A DNA stretch of 64,000 nucleotides from Piezodorus guildinii (taxonomy: Eukaryota; Arthropoda; Insecta; Hemiptera; Pentatomidae): positions 148,542,939 through 148,606,938 of the forward strand of contig CM041292.1 in assembly GCA_023052935.1 (NCBI GenBank). The letters are read 5' to 3'. The position numbers were made by a program, and so were the translations under genes. The notes beneath the pieces were generated by a model that made no database searches, was not told the DNA's origin, and saw only the letters and a list, made by a program, of their open reading frames with translations. Positions 33,922-44,461 of the stretch are shown piece by piece; position 1 is the first letter of the stretch; each line of letters starts with the position of its first letter.

Positions 33922-36607
33922 ATGACTACACCTAACTCCTTGTCCATTCTCCTTTGGAATGCGAATGGTGTTAGAAATCACACTGACGAACTTACAGCTT
34001 TATTGAAAGACAAAAACGTTGATGTAGCACTTATTACTGAAACTAGACTAACCACTAAACAGTACTTTAAAATACCGCAATACGTAACATACCGTACAGA
34101 CCACCCAGACGGAAAAGCCCATGCCGGTACTGCTGTCATTGTGCACCAGTCCCTCTCCCACCATATACTCCCAGTTCCCTCCTATGATTTCCTACAATGC
34201 ACCGCCATAGTAATCAAGACTTTTTCTTTTCCGATCACCCTCGCATCAGCGTACTGCCCTCCTAAACATTCCATCTCCAACATTCTATTCGAATCCTTCC
34301 TCAATTCCTTAGGAAACCACTTCATTCTGGGTGCAGACATGAATGCTAAGAACCAACAATGGGGTTGCAGATCCACGAATTGTCGTGGGCGGAATTTACA
34401 GTCTGCACTCAGCTCTAGACGTTTCAACCTCCTGCCTCCTGACTCCCCTACCTACTGGCCAACTGATCCTAACCGTAATCCTGACATCCTTGACTTCTTC
34501 ATTCACAGCGGATTAGGCTCCCTAAACATGTCGGTGACTCGCCTTGATGAACTGTCCTCTGACCATAGTCCATTGCTCCTTAAAGTATCCCTAATTCCTA
34601 TTCCTAAACCCACCCCACCGTCACTTATCAGAGGACCAGTAAACTGGGACCTTTTTCGCCAAATCCTGACCAGTGATATTGACCTCAGAGTGAAACTCAA
34701 AACTCCAGATGACCTTGACGATGCCGTAAACTCCTTCACCAACGCTATTCAACAAGCTGTTTGGACTGCCTCCTCTCCCAAGCACTCCCAGATAAGTCAT
34801 AACCAAAATCATTTACCACAACACCTCATAGACCTCATCCGCACCAAACGCCGATCCAGATCCTTATGGCAACGCACCCGTCACCCCACAGATCGCCGCT
34901 CCTATAACTTTTATTGTAAACAATTAAAGAGGGAGTTGGCGACCTTCCGTTCCCAATCCTTTAGTTCCTTCCTTTCTTCTCTTTCGGCTTGTGACAATTC
35001 CCTGTGGAATGTCACCAAGAAAATTCTAAAATCCCACCATATTTCCCATCCCCTCCGTCGTAGTAATGGTTCCTGTGCTGCGTCTGATGAAGACAAAGCC
35101 GAGGAACTTGCCAAATACGTTTCCCAAGTCTTCACACCTCATCCAGAATCCAATCCAAACCACACTTCAGTAGTGGAACAGTTCCTTCAGTCTCCAATCT
35201 CGCTTTCATTACCTCCTAAAGCAGTTAATCCCTCTGAGGTCAAATATCTTCTCCGAAAACTTGCACTCCGTAAATCTCCTGGATACGATCTCCTCACTCC
35301 TCAGATTCTCAGACAGCTTCCATCTAAAGCCGTTATATTTCTTACATATATTTACAACTCCATTCTACGCACTACTCATTTTCCTCTCTTATGGAAACAT
35401 TCCACAATAATTCTCTTCCTAAAACCAGGTAAAGCTCCTAACACTACGACATCATATAGACCTATCAGCCTACTCCCAATCCTTTCAAAAATCTTTGAAA
35501 AAAATCCTCCTCAAACGAATATTACCGTTATTAGAATCCCACACTATTCCTTCCCATCAGTTTGGATTCCGTTCCCAACATTCAACCGTTCAGCAAGGGC
35601 TCCGAGTCGTTGACCATATTTCCTCTGCCCTTGAGAACAAGGAGTACTGCTCGAGTGCATTTCTGGACATAACGCAAGCATTTGACCGGGTGTGGCACCC
35701 GGGATTGCTCTTTAAGCTTAAAAACCATTTACCCCTATCCTTATACCTAGTCCTCCGATCCTATCTATCAAACCGCTCCTTCCGAGTTCGTTGTGGTGCA
35801 GAATATTCCAATTATTATCCAGTAGAATCCGGTGTTCCTCAGGGTAGTGTCCTTGGTCCTATCCTCTACAATATATACACGGCTGATATTCCTCTTTGTC
35901 CTAATACCTTCCTAGCAACGTACGCTGATGACACAGCTATCCTATCCTCTCACTTAGATCCCGAAATTGCATCTACAGGCCTCCAAACACACCTTTCTCA
36001 AATTGAAGACTGGTGTAACAACTGGAGAATCAAAGTAAATCAATCCAAATGCAGACATGTCACCTTTACCCTTCGAAGACAATCCTGCCCTCCAGTTCTC
36101 TTTAACTCCGTTCCGCTTCCTTTCTCCGACACAGTCCGGTATCTTGGCTTCCTTCTGGACAAAAGACTAACTTGGAACCCGCATACTAGACTTAAACGAC
36201 AAGAACTTAATCGACGATTTGGACAATTATACAGACTACTGAACAGAAATTCTAAATTATCTATCGAGAACAAACTGCTAATATACAAGACAGTACTGAA
36301 ACCTATCTGGACCTACGGACTTGAACTGTGGGGGACAGCTAAATTTTCTAACATCAAACGCATTCAATCCTTCCAATCAAAACTCCTCCGAACAATAGTT
36401 AATGCTCCTTATTATGTATCCAACCATACCTTACACCGCGACCTAAATATTCCATTTATTTTAGACCTTATACCATTAAAATTCTCTAAATTCCATCAGA
36501 ACCTTATCCATCACCCTAATCCCCTAGCTCAATCCTTATCCAGCTCCACACATCCTTACCATCCTCCTAGAAGGTTGAAACGGCAGTGGCCTCGAGACCT
36601 CTTGTAA
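33922..36607 (+). pseudogene. J1 ORF2: endonuclease-reverse transcriptase with one frameshift
   Basis: The N-terminal EEP endonuclease is complete: LLWNANG (N13), TETR (E40), SAYCPP, GADMNAK (D139, N141) and SSDHSP (D214, H215). A linker leads to the RT: SYRPISLLPILSKIFEK, then after the break HQFGFRSQHSTVQQG, FLDITQAFDRVWH, GVPQGSVLGPILY and the catalytic YADD at 35921-35932. The C-terminal region has YGLELWG and ends RRLKRQWPRDLL. The two reading frames (33922-35613 and from about 35498 to 36607) meet at a 7-A run, 35498-35504, consistent with a single-base indel or an assembly error. Everything else is open. It would nick target DNA and prime reverse transcription. Confidence 0.85.
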
Positions 36608-36847
36608 AATGTATATTGGAGTTCTAGCATTGGCTAGATTCTCCACTCACGTGCTGTATGCTTGTGAATTGTATATAGGTATGAGTGACTTTTGTATATA
36701 TTTTTATTGATTTTGTTTTGTATTTATTTATATTGTATTATTATTATATAAATTTATTGTTTTGTATATATCGTGTGAATGCAGTATGAATGTTGTACTT
36801 TATCCCTATTAAAAATGTCCTAAATTGGACAGATTGTAATATTGTTC

Positions 36848-36853
36848 AATAAA
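36848..36853 (+). terminator. Polyadenylation signal AATAAA of J1
   Basis: AATAAA lies 12 nt upstream of the poly(A) tail. J2 shares the wording TTCAATAAA at its own 3' end. Confidence 0.8.
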
Positions 36854-36894
36854 GAATTGTTTCTAAAAAAAAAAAAAAAAAAATTAACATGTTA

Positions 36895-37082
36895 TTAACT
36901 ATTTAACCACGCAAGTATATATATAATATATATAAAACAGGAAAGGGAGGCTGGACTGCTACTGACTGCTGAAAAAGAGTTTGTTAAGAGTTTTTCACGG
37001 GTAATTATTCTGACCTCCCTCAGTTTGTTGCTGCATATGTGACAGGTTGTCAAGAAAAAAAAAAAAAAAAAAAAAAAAAAAA
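36895..37082. other. Short segment ending in a 28-nt A-run
   Basis: About 150 bp of unrecognised sequence (GGGAGGCTGGACTGCTACTGACTGC near 36946) leads into a pure A-run at 37055-37082. It may be the 3' end of a retroposed transcript. No target duplication is apparent. Confidence 0.3.
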
Positions 37083-37177
37083 CTGAATAAAAGAAAATTA
37101 ATCTGAACAACCGTATTATTAAAACTAAATTTTTTTTAAAAACATCAAGATATTATTTATATAAGAGAGAGAGAGTT

Positions 37178-37288
<111 letters not shown>

Positions 37289-37374
37289 TAAATCACGTAA
37301 AAGATTTGAACCCCTGTTGAATGCGGTTAAAGATGTAAATAACAATATAATTGTGGATCCAATTGAGACGCACC

Positions 37375-38697
37375 GACTAAAAAGGAAGTCGAAATGGTTA
37401 TAGGAAACGTTATAGGAAATTAAAACGTTATAAAGCTGCAGGAAATGACAATATTAATATAAAGAACCGATGACGGATTGTAACAACTATCGTAGGATCT
37501 CTCTTCTCCCAGTGTGTTATAAAATATTCTCGTCAATACTAACTAGACGAATCACGGAATACGCTGAGGAAATTATCGGAGACTACCAATGTGGTTTTAG
37601 GCGGAACCGCTCGACTATTGATCAAATATTTTCTTTACGTCAAATATTAGAGAAAAAATTGGAATACAACGGTGTAGTCCATCAACATGATATCGATTTT
37701 AAAAAGGCTTATGTTTCGATAGACCGTCAGAAGCTATATAACATCATGATTGAACAGGGAATACCTAGAAAGTTAGTAAACCTAGTAGAGATCCCTCCCT
37801 TTCACCTCTTTTATTTAATATAGCTTTAGAATATGTCATAGAAAGGTGATGTGTACCGAAAAAAGGCTTAAATATGGGTGACAGGATTCAGGTTTTGGGG
37901 TATGCCGATGATTTGGTACTGCTAGGTGAAGGCACGGAAACCATACACCTAAATACAAGTGTGTTAATAAAAAACCGGTAAAGAAATAGGACTCGAATTA
38001 AATACCGATAAGACGAAATATATGATTAGTAGCAGAAACGGTGGCGATCTTGGTGATATTGATATATCAGGGCATACTTTTGAACACGTAGAGAAATTCA
38101 AGTATTTAGGTTCAATGATAACTAGAAAAAATGAAATCCAGGAAGAAATAAAGTCCCGGTTAAATGTGGGAAATTGTGTGTTGTTATTCAGTTGCTAAGT
38201 TACTTAGCTCCGGGCTTCTATCTAAAAACTTAAAGTATAGTATTTATAAAACTATTATTCTTCCAACGGTTCTTTACGGATGTGAAACGTGGCCGCTTAC
38301 TTTAAAGGATGAACAAGGCCTTAAGCTTTTCGAAAATAAGGTACTGCGTAAACTATTTGGTCCGAAGAGGGATGAGGGCACTGGGGAGTTTAGAAGATTG
38401 CTCACTGCGGAATTGCGGAACTTGTATCCTGTGAATATAATTGAGTTGATATCGTCGCTGAGACTCAAATGGGCGAGTAAAATTGTTGGGCTCGGTGAGG
38501 AACGGATTCCGAAAAAGTTGGTATTTGCTGATCCGACTGTTAGGCGTCCGAATGGTAGGCCGAAGCGTAGATGGGAGGATTACGTTAAGGCTGATCTTTG
38601 GGGCTTGGGCTTGAACGGAGAACATTGGACAAGTCTGTGTAGACGGAATATGGTGGTATCGGCATCGAACTTTCGGGTTCGGTAAGCCTATTATTAT

Positions 38698-38698
<1 letters not shown>
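37375..38698 (+). pseudogene. RTE-type reverse transcriptase, 5'-truncated and internally deleted
   Basis: The RT fragment starts near TDCNNYRRISLLPVCYKI (37473), with CGFRRNRSTIDQIFSLRQIL and DIDFKKAYVSIDR. A deletion removes the motif between LVNL and SPLLFNIALEYVI (about 37785-37840). The catalytic YADD follows at 37901-37912 (VLGYADDLVLL), then KTGKEIGLELNTDKTKYM. The thumb and tail carry FGPKRDEGTGEF, GRPKRRWED and a stop at 38683-38685. At the 3' end, TATTATTATTA runs into a TA array; short 3' simple repeats instead of poly(A) are usual for RTE elements. Several frameshifts and stops are present. The RTE label is by motif style, moderate confidence. Confidence 0.7.

Positions 38699-38779
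<81 letters not shown>
38699..38779. repeat. (TA)n microsatellite, about 80 bp
   Basis: An uninterrupted TA array grown next to the 3' end of the RTE-type copy. Ile-Tyr frames across it are artefacts. Confidence 0.95.
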
Positions 38780-38780
<1 letters not shown>

Positions 38781-39011
38781 TCAATTTTATATTTTGGAGT
38801 TTCGCTGCCTGATTTTGCACTTTGCAAAATTTTACTGTTCAAAAAAAAATTCTTCTCTAGTAATAACAGTCGATTAATTATTTTTTATCTTATGATGAGT
38901 ATAATTATTTGTCTTTCATTCATTCATCTGTTAAATTCATCATCGTGCTTTTATCGGAATCTCAACAGCTTCTCCCCAAAACGTTTTACTGCCTTTTAAA
39001 AAAAGCGGCCA

Positions 39012-39266
39012 TTAATATCGCATTTGTGGATGGAGAGTTATTGCTTGGTTTGGGAACCCCTCCGCCAAATCCCGATGATATAGCACTTCTAAATCATCGG
39101 GCACTACAGTTACAAATGCCTTGGGATAGGGTGGACCTATGCGCAGTCTGCTAGTGTCGTACCAAACAAATGCTCCAACTAAATCATCCTCTTGATCGGT
39201 TGACGAGATAGTTATCGAATACAAATACTTTTTTTTCTTTAAAAAAGGGAAAATATGGAATGACAC
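39012..39266 (-). other. Unrecognised open frame, protein-like composition
   Basis: On the minus strand an 84-codon frame runs through a GC-richer patch (39040-39210) and includes DQEDDLVGAFVWYDTSRLRI and AFVTVVPDDLEVLYHRDLAEG. The composition is more protein-like than other chance frames in the window. The first 20 codons are low-complexity (KKKK). No splice acceptor of good quality precedes the interesting part, and I recognise no family. It may be a remnant of a transposon protein or of an exon. Confidence 0.25.
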
Positions 39267-39509
39267 ATTATATATGATAAAATATGAGATATAAATTAGT
39301 GAAATCAGAAGACATTTCTTTTCTCTCTTTTATATTTCAGAAAAGATTTTTTTTTTTTTTTACATGACAAAGAAAACTTTTTTTCCCGTCTTGTAAAACT
39401 AGACTTTATATTTTATCTACTGCATCAGAATTTTTAAGGATGATTTATTGATCCTATTACGATTGATAGTTATGCTTTGAAATTATAGTCTTAAAAGATA
39501 GGTAAAACA

Positions 39510-39515
<6 letters not shown>

Positions 39516-39571
<56 letters not shown>
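39516..39571. repeat. (TA)n microsatellite followed by (TATG)n
   Basis: TA units run to 39571, followed by four TATG units up to about 39588. Confidence 0.95.
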
Positions 39572-39583
<12 letters not shown>

Positions 39584-39588
39584 GTATG

Positions 39589-40555
39589 ATTATATACATA
39601 TGTAAACATAAACGTACGTATTTTCTTGATTTCCATGCTCAACAGACGTTCTTATAATCCTCATGTTCCTACGTTTCATCCTCTCTTTTTTTCCGCATTA
39701 ACCATCCTATCAATACGGTCTAGAAAAACAATCTACATAATGAAAGATGTAGCCTTAAAAAATAAGGCTAATAAAAAGTTAATTTAGTGGGTTTTTTTCT
39801 GATTGTTTCTACTTTTAAAACATTTTATACTATTAAGTAAATAAATATTTCAAAATAGGAATAATAAACAATCCAATCATTGAAATTATCGTAAAATCAT
39901 ATCACGTAATGGTAACAGGTAAGTCAGAAAGCGGAGGAACTCCTTACTACTTAAATTATAAACTTTACTATCTCATCATTGAAACTTTATTCCAAAAACA
40001 AATTTTTTTTTTTTTTACAACTTTATTTATTTATTTTCAATTAGCTCTTCGCAACTTTACACTCATCTTTATAAATTAATTTTGTCATTCATACTTAATT
40101 GAATTCTCTATTTTTACAGTTTATTTATAATTACTATTATTTATTTCCTCCTTCTTCTAAAAGTTTAACAATTATGTGTGCGTTCGTATATGCGTTGATG
40201 GCTTTTGATGTTTTACGCCTTAAATCTCTAATTAACAAAGAGGAGGTTCAATAAAGGAATACTGAGAAAACTGAACTTTAACTATATCTGAAATATATAA
40301 AGTATAATCTTTATTGATTTATAAAACGTTTCTGACCAAACTGCATTGGGTAACTTTAACAAAGCATAATTTTTTTAAAGTATATTTCACAAGAATAATA
40401 TGCAATATTATAACTTATTTTTTTTTTTTTTATTTATTGAGAAATATTACAATTTTTTACATAATGAACAGTAGTAATAGTGATGTATAACACATAACTT
40501 AAAATTAATTTTTTATTTCGTTGTATCCATTTTTCTCATTCATGTTTTTGTTTAT
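39589..40555. other. AT-rich sequence without recognised content
   Basis: Nothing recognisable apart from T-runs at about 40003-40016 and 40418-40431. Confidence 0.4.
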
Positions 40556-40559
40556 TCAT

Positions 40560-40770
40560 TTAACGTCCCTTCATGTTGCTAATCCGACGACGACGACAGT
40601 AGCAGTCCTAAATCAGGAAATGAATTTTCAATTTATACTGTACATCGCACAGGCTCTGGATCACCTTTTTATGTCCCCTCCGAAAGACAGCAAAGCTAAG
40701 ATTTTTTTACTTTCATTAAAACATCCTAGGATCACCAACGAGATTTGAGCCCGTGACCTAGGTTACCATT
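40560..40770 (-). repeat. Candidate second tRNA-headed SINE
   Basis: On the minus strand GGGCTCAAATCTCGTTGGTG (about 40735-40755) resembles a decayed B box followed by the end of a tRNA. It is followed by TTTCGGAGGGGACATAAAAAGG and a GTCGTCGTCGTCGG microsatellite. Only one copy is visible, so family status cannot be shown here, and no A box was recognised. Confidence 0.35.
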
Positions 40771-40954
40771 AATGTTGTAGAAATAAAAATAAAAATGAAA
40801 AACTCTCTTAGAGTGATAACATTTTAAAGATAATCATATTGAAAAATAATTAAATATACACACGCCTCCTTCCTTTCTATCGGATGATAAGTAGTGGTGC
40901 CTGACTGATACCTAGAGAGTCGAAAATGTAATTTTTTACATTGTTACATCGGCT

Positions 40955-41118
40955 GGGGTTGAACCTAGGATTGGGAGACCTTCCTGAAACTCATCCAGCC
41001 CCAGTGGATTTTGGATATAAGTGGATACTTTTATAGTAGTTAGCCTTGTAAGTAACAGTACGAAACTTCACTATATATTGAATGATTCCTCATGGGTCGT
41101 AGTAGTCCGAGTTTTATT
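40955..41118 (+). repeat. SINE-A 3' fragment
   Basis: ACCTAGGATTGGGAGACCTTCC and the tail TGATTCCTCATGGGTCGTAGTAG match the body and 3' end of SINE-A. The tRNA head is not recognisable. Confidence 0.55.
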
Positions 41119-42335
41119 TATACATGAAATAAAATAAAAATAGCTATAAAAAGATAATACTCCGGAAAAAATATAGTTAAAATTAAACAAACAGCAAGTT
41201 GTACCACCATCTCCTAGATCTTAGGATTTTTTCAACATAGATCCCAATTTATAAATATTAAGTTAAAACATAGAAAAACCTATTAAAATTAAAGATAAAT
41301 AAGTTGATAAATATGTACCATTTCAGGTGAGTTAGCTGGTTATGAAGGTATTAAGTTCTACTATCAGAATAATAATTGTTAATATTAACTATGAACAAGA
41401 AGCTCAATTCATTTAACTGACCGGTTTCATTTATTCTGGCCAACCAAGTAAACTTTTCCAAATGAGACGAAAAAACTGAATAAAAACTTGGCTACTGCCG
41501 AAAGTGCTGACCACCGCTTCGACCATGGGCTAGAGAATCCAGAATAAATTCCTTGTCCACTTAATAAAGCTTTTTTCCCCTTCGGGTCCGACCCTTTTCA
41601 GATTAGTCCTAGTGTTTTCTACGGAATCCTTTCGACCACAGTGAAAACCTCTGTTTCCTTTTTTTCTGGTTGGCCTATTTCAGGAATTGTATTTTTTTCG
41701 GAAGTTTATCACTTTTTTTTTCTAATTGTATTGTAAAGATTTTAGGCATAATAGTTTTATAAAAGGTATTAAAATATTTTTACATAATATTTTAAAAATA
41801 TAAATCTGATATTATGAAAAAAAAAATGTTTGGTTGTCTAATATATCAATCAATTAAGAAAATTAAGTTCTAGAAACTATATTTGGTATTTATATTGAGA
41901 GTGTTTGGCTGAATGTTTCTGTTTTTTTACATTTTTTTTTTTTAAACCACGATAAATATTTGGATTAAATTAATATTTGAACCATAGATTAAACAACTGC
42001 TTTGAAATATAGAATGATTTTTAACCTTATTTAAATGACATGAAACATTTTTTTTTTTTTTAGTTTCTTTTATTTATTTTTTTTTCTCGACCATCTCAGA
42101 AATTTTTAGTATTTTTAGGGTGAATGCCGTTAGGTTCCAAATATTTTTTTATTATTTGTCATTTAGAAACGGGGCCATTTTTTCAGAAAGTGTACGTTTT
42201 TTCGTACTTGCAATCGTCTTCAGTTCTCTTAAATCACTTGTCCTATGCCTTTAAAATAATAGATAATTAGTTCAATACACTCTTACCAACAAATAAAACT
42301 CATAGAGCTGGGTAAGAATGCATTTTTTTAAAATA
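41119..42335. other. Non-repetitive stretch with GC-richer island
   Basis: About 41400-41660 is GC-richer (CCCTTCGGGTCCGACCC near 41579) without a supported exon. The remainder is AT-rich with T-runs. Confidence 0.3.
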
Positions 42336-42339
42336 TGTA

Positions 42340-42657
42340 TATTTTTTAATTTATTTTTTGTAATTTAAAACTGAATTATAGAAACACAAAAAGTAAATAT
42401 GCAGGGTGAAGAAAAGTAATGAAAATGTCTTGGAAAGAACTACCCAGTAGTAGCACATCATATTAAAATTTGAAATCAGTTTGATTCTTCATCGTTTTCG
42501 AGCTCCACTGACCACATAAACACAGGCTGACAGACAAACACACACACCTTTTCGTGTGATATGGTTTTCAGACTCAGGAGACCGTGAAACATGTATTTCC
42601 ATTCATGTGCAAGTTTCATAATCACAACACTTTCCCTTACTTTATACTTCATATTTA
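42340..42657 (-). mobile_element. F1-related element, left end plus distinct body
   Basis: On the minus strand it starts with CTAAATATGAAGTATAAAGTAAGGGAAAG and GTGTTGTGATTATG, an F1-like palindromic head, and has the (TG)n stretch. It then continues with a body (CTACTACTGGGTAGTTCTTTCC) not found in F1 but repeated at 63186-63318. This suggests a sister family sharing the F1 head. Confidence 0.55.
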
Positions 42658-43494
42658 GGTAATTAAAAAAAATGATAGAGGTAATTAAAATAATAATTAA
42701 TAACCATAATTAAGGTTTTTTATATTTACTTTCAAATAGATAAACAAATTGTAAGTTTGAACTGTTTTGAAAATAGAAACATATAAATTATATCACTAAG
42801 AACAATAATTTACTGCCCAAAGGATTCTAATAATTTAGTTTAATTAATGATTCTATATCCCAGTCTCAGTTTGTTGCTTCTGTAAGTTCTCTGCCAGGGG
42901 GGAATTAGCGGCTTATCTTTTAAATGTGAAATGATGAACATTTTGAAACAGCATCCACGAGCGCTGTGGAAAATTAGCGAAAAGTTTTGGAGTTGGTAAT
43001 TAAATCGGGACAGAAACAGTTTGTTCCAGCTGTCTGAAAGTTACACCTTACGGTTGGGAGACCTTTATTAATTACAATTTATATAAACATCTATCTTCCA
43101 ATTAATTGTTTTTTGCTTTTTTTTTTCAAAGCATTTCTAGTTCATAAAACAAATACGCCAAAAAAAAAAATAAATAAATAATACAAAATCAATGGAAGAA
43201 AAGAAAATAAAAACTTATATAATTAATAGACTTTAAAAAAGTAAAACTTCTAACACAATCGAATCACAGGAAGTAAAATACTAAATGATCAGAAAATGTT
43301 ATTCAAAATGATACATCCCATAACTTTTCATAATGACAGTCCATTTTAATAATATTAATATATTTTATTAACCAAAATAGTTTTTAATTTAATATTTATA
43401 TATTAATTACCTCTCCCATTTATAAAAAAAAAAAAAGAAGCAATAGATGTGAGATTAAACTAACACGTAGCTAATATTGGTCGGATAAAGCTTC
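42658..43494. other. Non-repetitive stretch with GC-richer island
   Basis: About 42860-43075 is GC-richer (CTGCCAGGGGGGAATTAGCGG near 42890) with no exon signal that I trust. The rest is AT-rich. Confidence 0.3.
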
Positions 43495-43495
43495 T

Positions 43496-43588
43496 TACTT
43501 TTACTAACCTAGCTATATATTTCATTTTAATTGTATTTAAAATTCTGAACGGAGGTATGTGAAAGTCGTGTGTTGAGCGCACCAATTT
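43496..43588 (+). mobile_element. Very short F1 derivative, about 93 bp
   Basis: A left end TTACTTTTACTAACCTAGCTATATA lies almost directly against the right end TTGTATTTAAAATTCTGAACGGAGGTATGTGAAAGTCGTGTGTTGAGCGCACCA. Nearly the whole interior has been lost. Confidence 0.6.
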
Positions 43589-44460
43589 TTTTTTCATTTA
43601 TTTTTTATTTACAAGGTTTTAAAAGTGTTAGAATAAAAATATATTACAGCATATAAATGAAAACTAAGTAATATGCCCTACAAAAGACCTCCAGAACAGC
43701 CTTAGATAGGACCAGAACAACCACCAAGACCCCTTCAATCCAGCCCTGCCAAGAACTTCAAAATCAAGATGTTGAGATACTGGTTGAAGGGACGGGGGGG
43801 GGGGAGAGATTTCCTGAGAGATATCTCTCCTCACTTTACCAAATCTTGCTAACTCCGATAAAAGCTTTTAGCCCAATTTCATCCCCTAATCGAATTAATG
43901 TCCTCTCTGAAAATTTTAATGCTTCCTCCAATTTTAACTTTATTTAAGAAATGATCGTTTACAAATAATAAAGAACTTGAATTACACTTATATTGAAAAT
44001 CAATACAGTTCCCGATCCTTGTTTAGATTATTCAAATTGAGGTTGAAAAAACAAACGTACCCTCCTCTCTGCGATTCTTTGTTACTTCTAACAAAAAATC
44101 TTTTGGGTGCTCCTCTATATGTCAGTACGGTCTCAAGTCATTCACTCGTGTGGAGTTCTACCTGTCTAACTAATAATAAAAATCCAAAATTTATGCATGA
44201 AACAATTAATTAATTAACAATTTTCCTATTTACACAACAATATCTACAATTATTGGAGACTTGAATCTTATTTCAATACAAAATCTAGTTTTAGTATCAA
44301 ACAGAGACATATTTTACAAAAACAACAGCCGCTCTGAGCCCGCCCATTAAAAAAATAGGAAATTACAATACATAGTCTCTAAAGGCTACTACCATTTTAA
44401 CAGCTTATTAATAAATCTAACTTTATAATTATTGTACGCATATATCATTTAATAATTTTT
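43589..44460. other. Unassigned stretch
   Basis: A C-rich patch at about 43685-43790 ends in a run of twelve G (43794-43805). A 78-codon frame at 43977-44213 (+) has no recognised motif. Confidence 0.3.
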
Positions 44461-44461
44461 T

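Larger units (their letters stand above)
32273..36882 (+). mobile_element. J1: nearly intact Jockey-type non-LTR retrotransposon
   Basis: The element runs from GGAACAGCTGATGCGCTCG to a poly(A) tail at 36865-36882. It is flanked by the 12-bp direct repeat ATTAACATGTTA at 32261-32272 and 36883-36894. It has a 5' untranslated region of about 340 bp, ORF1 (gag-like) and ORF2 (endonuclease and RT) directly abutting, a 3' untranslated region of about 275 bp with AATAAA, and no RNase H. The perfect duplication, the clean tail and only one visible coding lesion suggest a recent insertion. Jockey elements start transcription from an internal promoter at their 5' end. Confidence 0.9.

Noticed and set aside
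34182..34427. Minus-strand frames opposite J1 and J2 coding regions (34182-35135, 36040-36288, 51491-52076, 54039-54660)
   Set aside because: They are shadows of the well-supported plus-strand gag and endonuclease-RT genes.
35498..35504. Programmed ribosomal frameshift in J1 ORF2 at the 7-A run
   Set aside because: J2 has no equivalent site and the shift splits the RT domain. A single-base indel is the simpler reading.
43977..44213. 78-codon plus-strand frame as a host gene
   Set aside because: Composition is unremarkable, no homologue is recognised and there are no splice signals.
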